This document shows positions 55,906 through 63,577 of a DNA stretch of 64,000 nucleotides, in pieces. Below the pieces are notes generated by a model. It searched no databases. It was not told the DNA's origin and was given only the letters and a program-made list of their open reading frames with translations. Numbering within the stretch: the first letter of the stretch is position 1; every line of letters begins with the position of its first letter. The position numbers were made by a program, and so were the translations under genes. The stretch comes from Gaiellasilicea sp037720595 (GTDB lineage: Bacteria > Actinomycetota > Thermoleophilia > Gaiellales > Gaiellaceae): assembly GCA_037720595.1 (NCBI GenBank), contig JBBJLW010000007.1:1-64000 (forward strand). The letters run 5' to 3'.

Positions 55906-57168
55906 TCAAGTCTGTGTGACGCCGCGCCGGACGAGCTGAAGCGCGGCGACGACGGCGCGCCGACGGATCGAATCGCGGTCGCCGGGAAAGCTGAACGAGG
56001 AGGCCTTGCCGCCGTTCGGCGTGACCGCGTGAAGGTAGACGAGTCCGACCGGCTTCTCATCGGTGCCACCGCCCGGGCCGGCCACCCCGGTCACCGCCAC
56101 CGCGACGTCGGCACCGAGCCGCCCCCGGGCGCCGACGGCCATTGCCTCGGCGACCTCGGCGGAGACAGCTCCGTGCTCGGCGATCACCTTCGCCGGGACG
56201 CCGAGCTCCCGTTCCTTGAGCTCGTTCGAGTAGGCGACGACGCCGCCGAGCGTGGTCTGGCTGAAGCCCGGCACGGCCGTCAATCGCGCCACGACCAGCC
56301 CGCCGGTACAGGACTCGGCGGTGGCGAGCGTGAGCCCGCGCTCCCGGCAGAGGTCGAGCACGATCTGCTCGATCGTACGCCCGTCGTCCGAGTAGAGATA
56401 GCGCCCGAGCTTCTCTCCGAGCGCCGTGGTCAGCCGCTCCGCGCGCTCCGCAGCGCCGGGTTCGGCAAGGATCTCGACGACGACCTCGAAGTCGCGGGCG
56501 CAGATCGTCGTCTCCACTCCGTCGCTGTCGCCGCCCGCCTCGGCGAACGCCTGCGCGACCGCGGACTCGCCCGCCCCGAAGAGGCGCAGCGTTCGTCGCA
56601 GCGGCGGCATGCCTCCGTCGAGCACCCGCCGGACCGGTGCGGTCGCCAGCGCATTCGGCCACAGTCGCTGCAGCTCCGCAGGGGGCCCCGGCAAGATCAC
56701 GACCGGGGTGCCTGCGACCTCCACGACGAGTCCCGGAGCCGTTCCGGCCAGTCCGAGCGAGATCGCGCCCTCAGGGAGGGTGGCCTGCTTGCGCACACCG
56801 CCGGCGAAGTCCGTGTACTCGCGTCTCATCCGCTCGGCCACACCCCTGGAAACGGCCGCGATCTCCGCTTCGAGCTCCGGTCTCAGCTCGAGCTCGAGTC
56901 CCGCGACGCGCGCCACGACCTCGACGGTGCGGTCGTCGTGTGTCGGCCCGAGCCCGCCCGAGACGGCGACGAGCTCGGAGCCGGCGAGAGCCTCTCGCAT
57001 CGCGGCTTCGAGCTCAGTCGGATCGTCGCCGACGATCTGGATCCGAGCCGGCTCGAGCCCGAGCGCGAGCAGCGAGCGCGCGAGAAATGGTCCATTCAGA
57101 TCGGTTCGCTCGCCGCGCACCAGCTCGCTGCCCGTTACGACTACGACCGCGCGTGGGCGACGGTTCAA
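55906..57168 (-). CDS. cinA: CinA-like protein (NMN deamidase with molybdopterin-binding-type domain)
   Basis: The N-terminal COG1058/MoCF-like domain (VVVTGSELVRGERTDLN at the start, SGGLGPTHDDRT) is followed by a C-terminal CinA domain (TLATAESCTGGLVVARLT, YSNELKERELGV, VAVTGVAGPGGGTDEKPVG), which is an NMN deamidase in pyridine-nucleotide recycling. The TTG at 57168 overlaps the rodZ stop (TTGA) and gives 420 residues, the family size. cinA-recA neighbours are conserved in competence and SOS contexts. Confidence 0.95.
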   Translation of the reverse strand: MNRRPRAVVVVTGSELVRGERTDLNGPFLARSLLALGLEPARIQIVGDDPTELEAAMREALAGSELVAVSGGLGPTHDDRTVEVVARVAGLELELRPELEAEIAAVSRGVAERMRREYTDFAGGVRKQATLPEGAISLGLAGTAPGLVVEVAGTPVVILPGPPAELQRLWPNALATAPVRRVLDGGMPPLRRTLRLFGAGESAVAQAFAEAGGDSDGVETTICARDFEVVVEILAEPGAAERAERLTTALGEKLGRYLYSDDGRTIEQIVLDLCRERGLTLATAESCTGGLVVARLTAVPGFSQTTLGGVVAYSNELKERELGVPAKVIAEHGAVSAEVAEAMAVGARGRLGADVAVAVTGVAGPGGGTDEKPVGLVYLHAVTPNGGKASSFSFPGDRDSIRRRAVVAALQLVRRGVTQT

Positions 57169-57902
57169 CCGGGGTCGGCGACGAAGATGCGCTTCGAAGT
57201 CACGAACACCCCTCGGGTCTTCACGGCGGGCGGAAGCTCGACACGGTTGCCGTTTCGCTTGACGACGACGTTCTGGGGCGAGCGCACCTGGATCCAGAGG
57301 AGCTTCCCGACGAAGCGCTGCTTCTGGCCCTCCTCGACGGTGCCGCTGTACTCGACCTCGCCGATCGCGCTGCTCTGGCGGGCGACGACGAACGAGTCGC
57401 CCTTCGTCGCGATCACCTCGAGCCGCGCCGTGCCGCTCCGCGGGACGGTGGGCGCCTGCGCCGGGGTCGAACGCGTCGTCTGGGCCGGTTGCAGCCCACG
57501 CACGTCTTGCGGCTCCGCGCCTCCGAAGCGCCAGGCAGCGATCACGAGCGCGGTCAGGACGCCGATCGAGACCAGCGCTAGCAGAACGACGTTCGATTCG
57601 CGCCGCTCGTTGCGCCGACGCCGGTCGGCGGGAACGCGTCTCGTGCGGAGCGGTAGATCCTCGTCGCCGCTGACGAAGCGCGAGTTGTACTCGTCCACGT
57701 AGAGCTGACCGTCGAGCCCGAGATACTCGGCGTAGGAGCGCAGGAAACCCTTGACGTACGTGTGCGAGGGAAGCACCTCGAACCGTTCCTCCTCCAGGGC
57801 GCGCAGATACTTGCCGCGGATCTTCGTCCCGTGCTCGGCCTCCGGGAAGTCGAGTTGCTGGCGCAGCCGAGCCTCGCGGAGGCTGTTTCCGATCTCGAAC
57901 AC
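57165..57902 (-). CDS. RodZ-like HTH/membrane protein
   Basis: The N-terminal HTH_25 domain (about residues 1-75: SLREARLRQQLDFPEAEHGT, then YLRALEEERFEVLPSHTYVKG) is followed by a basic linker, one membrane helix (VVLLALVSIGVLTALVIAAW) and a C-terminal DUF4115 domain (RLEVIATKGDSFVV ... KRFV). This is the RodZ layout, linking MreB to the membrane in rods, though a transcriptional role is also possible. No mreB is near. The GTG at 57902 follows TACCAT by 6 bases. It leads into cinA. Confidence 0.85.
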   Translation of the reverse strand: MFEIGNSLREARLRQQLDFPEAEHGTKIRGKYLRALEEERFEVLPSHTYVKGFLRSYAEYLGLDGQLYVDEYNSRFVSGDEDLPLRTRRVPADRRRRNERRESNVVLLALVSIGVLTALVIAAWRFGGAEPQDVRGLQPAQTTRSTPAQAPTVPRSGTARLEVIATKGDSFVVARQSSAIGEVEYSGTVEEGQKQRFVGKLLWIQVRSPQNVVVKRNGNRVELPPAVKTRGVFVTSKRIFVADPG

Positions 57903-57908
57903 GCTGGG

Positions 57909-57914
57909 ATGGTA
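57909..57914 (-). promoter_or_regulatory. -10 box TACCAT, leaderless start of the RodZ-like gene
   Basis: TACCAT on the minus strand is followed by 6 bases and GTG (57902). Confidence 0.55.
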
Positions 57915-57934
57915 GCGGTGGCCGGCGCGTCGTC

Positions 57935-58291
57935 CTAATCGACGGCCGACAGGATGAGGAAGACGCCGATTGCCATCGCTCCCGTGATCCCGAGCAGGAG
58001 GCCGACGACGCCGAGCGCCCGGCCGAGGCCCGCAACTCGCGTGCCGCGCACCCCTACGAGGGTTCGCTGTCCTCGCGCCCGGGCGCGACGGGCGATCAGG
58101 ATCGAGGCGACGCCCAGCACGATCGCGACCGGAATTGCCGCGGCGGAGTCGACCAGCTCGTACGCCTCCGACCAGCGCGTCGCGAGGATCGCCGCCGGCA
58201 GGGCTGCCAGCGAGAGCAGGCCGACGAGGACGGCGAGCCACGCGCTCCCCGAGCGCGCGCCGCCGTTACTGCTTTTGGTAGGGGCGGCCAA
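57935..58291 (-). CDS. Small membrane protein at the end of the BMP transporter operon
   Basis: The 118 residues have a polar N-terminus and three hydrophobic helices (AWLAVLVGLLSLAALPAAIL, AAAIPVAIVLGVASILIA and ALGVVGLLLGITGAMAIGVF) with a basic loop between the second and third. The TTG at 58291 lies inside the end of the permease gene (26-base overlap), so it may be translationally coupled. It resembles DUF4190-type proteins; a role in transport is not shown. Confidence 0.55.
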   Translation of the reverse strand: MAAPTKSSNGGARSGSAWLAVLVGLLSLAALPAAILATRWSEAYELVDSAAAIPVAIVLGVASILIARRARARGQRTLVGVRGTRVAGLGRALGVVGLLLGITGAMAIGVFLILSAVD

Positions 58292-59459
58292 CCGCAGCGG
58301 GCGGAATCGAGCGGCCGATCACACCGGCGACCGCGATCAGCGTAAGCACGTAAGGAAGCGCCTGGAAGAGCACGGCGGCCGATTCCGAGTAGGCGGGCAG
58401 CCGCTGTGCGAGCGCGCTCGAGAAGCCGAATAGGAGCGCGAACGCGGCGGCCTGGAATGGGCGCCAGTTGCCGCAGATCACGACCGCGAGCGCGATGAAG
58501 CCTCGGCCGGCGGTCATGTTCTGGTTGAACGAGTTCACGAAACCAATCGAGAGGTAGGCCCCACCGAGCGCCGCGAGCGCGCCGGAGAGCGTGACCGCGG
58601 CGTAGCGCGTCCAGTAGACCGAGATCCCGACGGTGTCAGCCGCCCGCGGGTGCTCGCCGACGGCGCGGAGCCGCAAGCCGACCGGCGTCTTGAACAGGAC
58701 GAGCCACGAGAGCACGATGGTCGCGAACGCGAGCCAGATCATCAGGTTGAGCTGGCCCAGCATCGGCCCTACGAAGTACCAGTCCTTCAGGAACGAGAGA
58801 TGAACGTCGGGGATCTCCGAGATGTCCGGCGGAGTTCCCTCGCCGCCATAGATGTCGATGAAGAGGTAGCCGGTGATCCCGAGCGCGAGGAAGTTGATCG
58901 CGAAGCCGCCGACAATCTGATCCGCCCGCAGGTGGATCGCGAAGAACGCGTGCACGAGCGCGAAGAGGGCGCCGGCCAGAGCGGCCGCCCCGAGCCCGAG
59001 CGGCCATGACTCGAGCTTGTCGGCCGCAAGGATCCCGAAGAACGCGCCGGAGAGCATCATCCCCTCGAGCCCGATGTTCGTGACCCCGCTCCGCTCGGAG
59101 AAGATCCCGCCCATCGCGGCGAACGCGAGCGGGGTCGCATACCGGAGCATTGCGGCGAAAAGGGCCGACCAGACGACGACCTGGTCGAGGTGGCCGACGC
59201 TCGAGCGGGTCGCGAGATAGCCGAACCCGATTCCGGCCCCGCCGGCGACGACGGCGCCCCAGCCCAGCCGCTTCACTCCGTGCGAGATCGCGAAGCCGCC
59301 GAGCGCGACCGCGGCGAGCCCGACCAGAATGGATGGGATCGGCGTGCGCAGGTGCAACGGCGGCAACGCCACCCAGAAGGCCGCGAGGCCGGCAACGATG
59401 CCGCCGATGGCGACGGCGCGGGCACCACGCGGCAATCGGGCGACTAGCCGCTCGATCAT
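58266..59459 (-). CDS. ABC transporter permease, BMP/nucleoside type (second)
   Basis: The 397-residue polytopic protein of the BPD_transp_2 (LivH/RbsC-like) family has SERSGVTNIGLEGMMLSGAF, RADQIVGGFAINFLALG and GEHPRAADTVGISV, typical of the NupQ/BmpG-type subunit. It pairs with the permease at 59456, whose stop overlaps its start by ATGA. The predicted substrate is nucleosides or simple sugars, judged from the BMP lipoproteins. Confidence 0.9.
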   Translation of the reverse strand: MIERLVARLPRGARAVAIGGIVAGLAAFWVALPPLHLRTPIPSILVGLAAVALGGFAISHGVKRLGWGAVVAGGAGIGFGYLATRSSVGHLDQVVVWSALFAAMLRYATPLAFAAMGGIFSERSGVTNIGLEGMMLSGAFFGILAADKLESWPLGLGAAALAGALFALVHAFFAIHLRADQIVGGFAINFLALGITGYLFIDIYGGEGTPPDISEIPDVHLSFLKDWYFVGPMLGQLNLMIWLAFATIVLSWLVLFKTPVGLRLRAVGEHPRAADTVGISVYWTRYAAVTLSGALAALGGAYLSIGFVNSFNQNMTAGRGFIALAVVICGNWRPFQAAAFALLFGFSSALAQRLPAYSESAAVLFQALPYVLTLIAVAGVIGRSIPPAAVGRPYQKQ

Positions 59460-60757
59460 TCTTGGGTCCGCGCGTGTCGCTGCCGGGAGCGCCTGCGGAT
59501 CCCGAACAGGTAGAGGATCAGCACGTCGGCACCGACGAAGAGAACGACGAGTCCTTGGATCAGCAGGGTCAGGTTCGAGGCGAGCTCCGGCCGGAAGATC
59601 TCCGGGTCGAGGTTCCGCGTCGAGGTGCCGACGAGGAGCGCTGCGAAGAGGAGCGCCGACAGCGTGACCCCGATCGCCGTGTTTCGCCCGAGCAGCGCCA
59701 CCGCGATCCCGACGAAGCCGATCTGGGACGTGAAGATGTCGTTCGTGTTCAAGCGGAACTGCCAGCCGAGGATGTCCAGCGCCCCGGCGAGCCCCGCGAA
59801 GGTGCCGGAGATCGCCATCGCGAGCACGTAGTTCCGTGCGACGGAGATGCCGCCGTAGCGCGCGGCTTCGGGGTTGAACCCGACCGCTCGCACCTCGTAG
59901 CCGAGCGTCGTGCGGTTGAGCGTGATCCAGTAGACGACGAGCGCGGCGAGCGCGACGAAGAAGCCGACGTGAAGCCCCTGGAGCAGCGGGTCGCCCCAGA
60001 AGACGTTCAGCTTCGACTCGTCGAGCACGTCGTTCGAGACGGGAACCGACTCCCCGCCCTCGCTGTCGTTCTGGAGCGGCCCGCCGAGCCCGAAGAGGAA
60101 GACGCCGGCCCAGAGTGCGACGTAGTTGAGCATGATCGTGGAAATCACCTCGTGCGCTCCGACCGTCGCCTTGAGGAAGCCGGCGATCCCGGCAAAGACC
60201 GCGCCGGCGAGCGCGCCCGCGACGATCGCGACGAGGATGTGCAGGAAACCGGGCAGGCCGGGCAGTTCCGAGCCGATCCAGACGGCCATGATCGCGCCGA
60301 CGAGATACTGGCCCTGGCCGCCGATGTTGAACATCCCGCAGCGGAACGCGAAGGCGACCGCGAGCCCGGTGAGCACGAGCGGCACGTAGACGATCAGCGT
60401 CTGCTGGAGATTCAGGGCAGCGAAGGAATCGAACGACGTATCCCAGGGAAACCAGATCCGCGACTCGGTGAAGGGGATCCCGATCTCGTACGAGCCCACC
60501 TCGAGGAACCAGTCGAGCCCGGAGCCCTGGAAGATCGCCTTATAGGTCGTGAGCGGGTTCTTCCCGGTGGTGGCGAGCACGACGAGACCGCCGATGAAGA
60601 AGGCGAGGATCGTGGTCAGCAGGGGGACCGCGATCCCGCCCGCCCGATGCCAGACAGCAAGCCGACCGGCCACGCTCGGCGCGTAATCGCCGCCCTGGCG
60701 CGGGTTCTCGACCTTGCCGCCGCCCTCGGGTGGGGTCTCGACCGGCGGCTCGCTCAT
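59456..60757 (-). CDS. ABC transporter permease, BMP/nucleoside type (first)
   Basis: The 433-residue paralogue of the next permease has a Pro/Gly-rich cytoplasmic N-terminus and about nine helices, with AFRCGMFNIGGQGQYLVGAI, GAHEVISTIMLNYVALW and GFNPEAARYGGISV. This is the NupP/BmpC-type subunit. A loop of about 70 residues rich in Asp/Glu/Ser (LGGPLQNDSEGGESVPVSND) may face outside. The ATG overlaps the ATPase stop. Confidence 0.9.
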   Translation of the reverse strand: MSEPPVETPPEGGGKVENPRQGGDYAPSVAGRLAVWHRAGGIAVPLLTTILAFFIGGLVVLATTGKNPLTTYKAIFQGSGLDWFLEVGSYEIGIPFTESRIWFPWDTSFDSFAALNLQQTLIVYVPLVLTGLAVAFAFRCGMFNIGGQGQYLVGAIMAVWIGSELPGLPGFLHILVAIVAGALAGAVFAGIAGFLKATVGAHEVISTIMLNYVALWAGVFLFGLGGPLQNDSEGGESVPVSNDVLDESKLNVFWGDPLLQGLHVGFFVALAALVVYWITLNRTTLGYEVRAVGFNPEAARYGGISVARNYVLAMAISGTFAGLAGALDILGWQFRLNTNDIFTSQIGFVGIAVALLGRNTAIGVTLSALLFAALLVGTSTRNLDPEIFRPELASNLTLLIQGLVVLFVGADVLILYLFGIRRRSRQRHARTQE

Positions 60758-62280
60758 GCGGCCTCTTTCCTCCCGCCGCCGGTCATCGCGACCCCGAGCT
60801 CCTCCTCCGAGACGCCCGGAGCGAACTCGCCCACGATCTCGCCCTCGTAGATCACGAGGATCCGGTCGGAGAGGGAGAGGATCTCGTCGAGCTCGAGCGA
60901 GACGAGCAGGATCGCGCGCCCCTCGTCGCGCTCCTCGACGAGGCGGCGGTGCACGAACTCGATCGCGCCGACGTCGAGCCCCCGCGTCGGCTGGGCCGCG
61001 ATCAGCACCTTCGGGTTGCGGTCGATTTCCCGCGCGAGGACGACCTTCTGCTGGTTGCCGCCGGAAAGTCCGCCCGCCCGTGTGTGCGGTCCGCCGCCGC
61101 GCACGTCGAACTGCTCGAGCAGCTTTCCAGCCCTGGCGACGAGTTGCTTGGGAAAGAGCCAGCCGAAGCGCGAGGCCGGTTGCGAGTCGTAGTCGTGGAG
61201 CGCGAGATTCTCGGCCAGGCTGAAGTCGAGCACAAGGCCCCGACGCTGCCGGTCTTCGGGAATATGGCCAAGCCCGGCGTCGAGGCATTCCTTGGCGCTC
61301 TGGTTCGTGACGTCCTCTCCGCCGACGAGGACGCGACCGGAATCCGACCGCATCAGGCCCGCGATTGCATCGATCAGCTCCGTCTGACCGTTGCCGTCGA
61401 CGCCTGCGATGCCGACGATCTCGCCGCCGCGGACGTCGAGCGAGAGGCCGCGTACCTTCTCGATTCCGCGATCGTCGGTCACGTGCAGATCGTGAATCTC
61501 GAGCAGCGGCTCGCCGGGCGTCGACACGCCCTTCTCGACGCGCAGCAGCACCTCGCGGCCGACCATCAGCCGCGCAAGGCTCTCCTCGGTCGCGCCGGCG
61601 GCCGGAAGCGTCTCGATCTTCTTGCCGCGGCGCAGGACGGTGATCCGGTCGGCGATCTCCGTGACCTCGTTCAGCTTGTGGCTGATGAAGATGATCGACA
61701 TTCCCTCACGCGTCAGCGTGCCGAGGATCTCGAACAGTTCCTGCGCCTCCTGCGGCGTCAACACCGCGGTCGGCTCGTCCAGGATCAGGATGTCGGCGTT
61801 CCGGTAGAGCGCTTTCAGGATCTCGACCCGCTGCTGCTGGCCGACGGTAATGTCCTCGACGCGCGCGTGAGGATCGATCCGGAACTTGAACGTGTCGGAG
61901 AGATCGCGCACGCGCTTCGCCGCGGCGTCGTAGTCGAGCAGCACCTTCTCGCGGGTCGGTTCGTTCGCGAGCACTATGTTCTCCGCCACGGTCATGACCG
62001 GAATCAGCATGAAGTGCTGATGCACCATCCCGATCCCGGCGTCGATGGCGTCGCGCGGGGAGCTCATCCGCGTCGGGGTGCCCTTGATCCTGATCTCCCC
62101 CTCCTCCGGGGTGTAGAGCCCGTAGAGGACGTTCATCAGCGTCGACTTGCCGGCCCCGTTCTCCCCGAGGAGGGCGTGCACCTCACCGTGCCGCAGGTCG
62201 AGGCTGACATCATCGTTCGCGACGATGCCGGGAAAGCGCTTGGTGATCCCGCGAAGCTCGAGAACCGGCCGCTCGTCCAC
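60754..62280 (-). CDS. ABC transporter ATP-binding protein with two nucleotide-binding domains, BMP/nucleoside type
   Basis: The 508 residues fold as two ABC domains. The first has Walker A GENGAGKST (about 39-47), ITVGQQQRVEI as its signature and ILILDEPTAVL. The second has the family's degenerate Walker A (GVDGNGQTEL) and LSGGNQQKVVLARE with AQPTRGLDVGA. The GTG lies 6 bases after TAGAAT, so it has its own leaderless promoter downstream of the lipoprotein gene. It powers both permeases. Confidence 0.93.
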   Translation of the reverse strand: MDERPVLELRGITKRFPGIVANDDVSLDLRHGEVHALLGENGAGKSTLMNVLYGLYTPEEGEIRIKGTPTRMSSPRDAIDAGIGMVHQHFMLIPVMTVAENIVLANEPTREKVLLDYDAAAKRVRDLSDTFKFRIDPHARVEDITVGQQQRVEILKALYRNADILILDEPTAVLTPQEAQELFEILGTLTREGMSIIFISHKLNEVTEIADRITVLRRGKKIETLPAAGATEESLARLMVGREVLLRVEKGVSTPGEPLLEIHDLHVTDDRGIEKVRGLSLDVRGGEIVGIAGVDGNGQTELIDAIAGLMRSDSGRVLVGGEDVTNQSAKECLDAGLGHIPEDRQRRGLVLDFSLAENLALHDYDSQPASRFGWLFPKQLVARAGKLLEQFDVRGGGPHTRAGGLSGGNQQKVVLAREIDRNPKVLIAAQPTRGLDVGAIEFVHRRLVEERDEGRAILLVSLELDEILSLSDRILVIYEGEIVGEFAPGVSEEELGVAMTGGGRKEAA

Positions 62281-62286
62281 CGCACG

Positions 62287-62292
62287 ATTCTA
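62287..62292 (-). promoter_or_regulatory. -10 box TAGAAT, leaderless start of the ABC ATPase gene
   Basis: TAGAAT, one base from the consensus TATAAT, is followed by 6 bases and GTG (62280). Confidence 0.65.
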
Positions 62293-62364
62293 TGGTGCTC
62301 GGACGGCTGCTCATGGCCGGAACACGCGTGCAGCGGTTCCCGGCGCGATCTCAGGCAGGCGAGT

Positions 62365-62385
62365 GGGCGGAGCCAGGCTCCGCCC
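62365..62385 (-). terminator. 9-bp hairpin after the BMP lipoprotein gene
   Basis: GGGCGGAGC pairs with GCTCCGCCC around CAG, 14 bases after the lipoprotein stop. It may end or attenuate that transcript before the ATPase promoter. Confidence 0.5.
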
Positions 62386-62398
62386 CAGAGCCCCGCTG

Positions 62399-63502
62399 CT
62401 AGCCGACCGTCTCCGGGATGTCGGTGAGCTCGCCGGCCGCGATCCGCTCTTGAACCTGCTTCACCCTGGCGACGACGTCTGCGGGAACACTGGCTGCGAT
62501 CTCGCCGAGGCCGACGCCGCCCGAGGCGACGTCGAACACCGAGTCCTCCCCGCCCGCGAAGCTGCCGTCCTCCACTGCCTGGATCGACTGGAAGACGGCG
62601 ACGTCGACCTTCTTGAGGGCGCTCGTGATCACGTGGTCGCCGAGATAGCCCTGATCGGCGTCGACCCCGATCCCGCTCACGTTCTGCTCCCTAGCGGCGT
62701 TGAGCGCCCCGAGCCCGCACTGGCCGGCGACCTGGAAGACGACCGACGAGCCGCGCGCAATCTGGTTGAGGGCGATCTCCTTGCACTTCGCCTGGTCGAC
62801 GAAGTCCTGCGAGTAGCCGTTCAGCGTCGTCACACGGGGGTTCGCCGCCTTCGCCCCCGCCTGGAAACCGGCGATGTAGCGATCGACCGGCGGGATCTTC
62901 TGGCCTCCGACCGAGCTGATCGTCTGATTCGCTCCGGCCGACTCGGCGGCGACGAGCCCGGAGAGGTAGCCGACGAGATAGCCGGCCTCCTGCTCCTTGA
63001 AGAGAAGGCCGCGCACATTGGCCGGCTTCGTCTCCATCGCGGCCTGCGAGAAGTCGATGATCGCGAAGTTTGTGTCGGGGAACTGCTCGGCGACCGTCTC
63101 GACCGACTCTGCCATCAGGAAGCCGACGCCGATGATCAGGTCGTACTCCTGCTGGGCGAGCGTGGACAGGTTCGGGACGTAGTCGGAGTTCGCGCGCGAG
63201 ACGAGGACGCGGCCCTCCACGCCGAGCTGCTCCTTCGCCCGGTCGAGGCCCTGACTCGCGAGGAAGTTGAAGGAGCGGTCGTCGAGCCCACCGATGTCGG
63301 TGACGAGCCCGACCTTGAGCGACGAGCCGCCGGAGGTCGCGCCCGTGTCGGTCTCGGCGCCTTCGGTCGTCGTTTGAGCGGTTGTCTCCGCGAGGGTGTC
63401 GTCGTCGTCGCTACCGCAGCCTGCGACGAGGGCGAGCGCCGCGACGAGCGCGGTGAGCAACGAGAGCCGAAGAAGGAGACGTGGCACGGCGCGCAGGCTC
63501 AT
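62399..63502 (-). CDS. BMP-family substrate-binding lipoprotein
   Basis: This 367-residue periplasmic-type binding protein has a signal peptide and lipobox LVAGC (Cys29), an Asp/Thr/Gly-rich linker, and the BMP (PnrA/TmpC-like) domain: KVGLVTDIGGLDDRSFNFLA, IIGVGFLMAESVETVA, VFQVAGQCGLGALNAA and GVDADQGYLGDHV. Family members bind purine nucleosides or related ligands. The ATG lies 9 bases after TACGTT. It feeds the ABC transporter encoded downstream. Confidence 0.92.
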   Translation of the reverse strand: MSLRAVPRLLLRLSLLTALVAALALVAGCGSDDDDTLAETTAQTTTEGAETDTGATSGGSSLKVGLVTDIGGLDDRSFNFLASQGLDRAKEQLGVEGRVLVSRANSDYVPNLSTLAQQEYDLIIGVGFLMAESVETVAEQFPDTNFAIIDFSQAAMETKPANVRGLLFKEQEAGYLVGYLSGLVAAESAGANQTISSVGGQKIPPVDRYIAGFQAGAKAANPRVTTLNGYSQDFVDQAKCKEIALNQIARGSSVVFQVAGQCGLGALNAAREQNVSGIGVDADQGYLGDHVITSALKKVDVAVFQSIQAVEDGSFAGGEDSVFDVASGGVGLGEIAASVPADVVARVKQVQERIAAGELTDIPETVG

Positions 63503-63511
63503 CTACCGGCA

Positions 63512-63517
63512 AACGTA
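63512..63517 (-). promoter_or_regulatory. -10 box TACGTT before the BMP lipoprotein gene
   Basis: TACGTT on the minus strand lies 9 bases before the ATG at 63502. It sits just past the hairpin at 63520. Confidence 0.4.
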
Positions 63518-63519
63518 CC

Positions 63520-63551
63520 GGGAGGGGCGGGTTCGGAAACCCACCCCTCCC
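63520..63551 (-). terminator. GC-rich hairpin between the two BMP genes
   Basis: GGGAGGGG and GGGTT on one arm pair with AACCC and CCCCTCCC on the other, with one mismatch and a 4-base loop, about 27 bases after the upstream BMP stop. It is a likely terminator for that gene. Confidence 0.5.
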
Positions 63552-63577
63552 AGGACTTACGGATGCCTAACGACCTG

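Noticed and set aside
55880..55910. TTGACA on the minus strand near 55909 as the recA -35 element.
   Set aside because: No TANNNT lies 16-18 bases downstream. Only half an SOS box is visible, so I did not call a LexA site.
57165..58241. Extended RodZ-like frame starting at 58241.
   Set aside because: The extra residues overlap the small membrane gene and are not RodZ-like; the GTG at 57902 has a -10 box at 6 bases.
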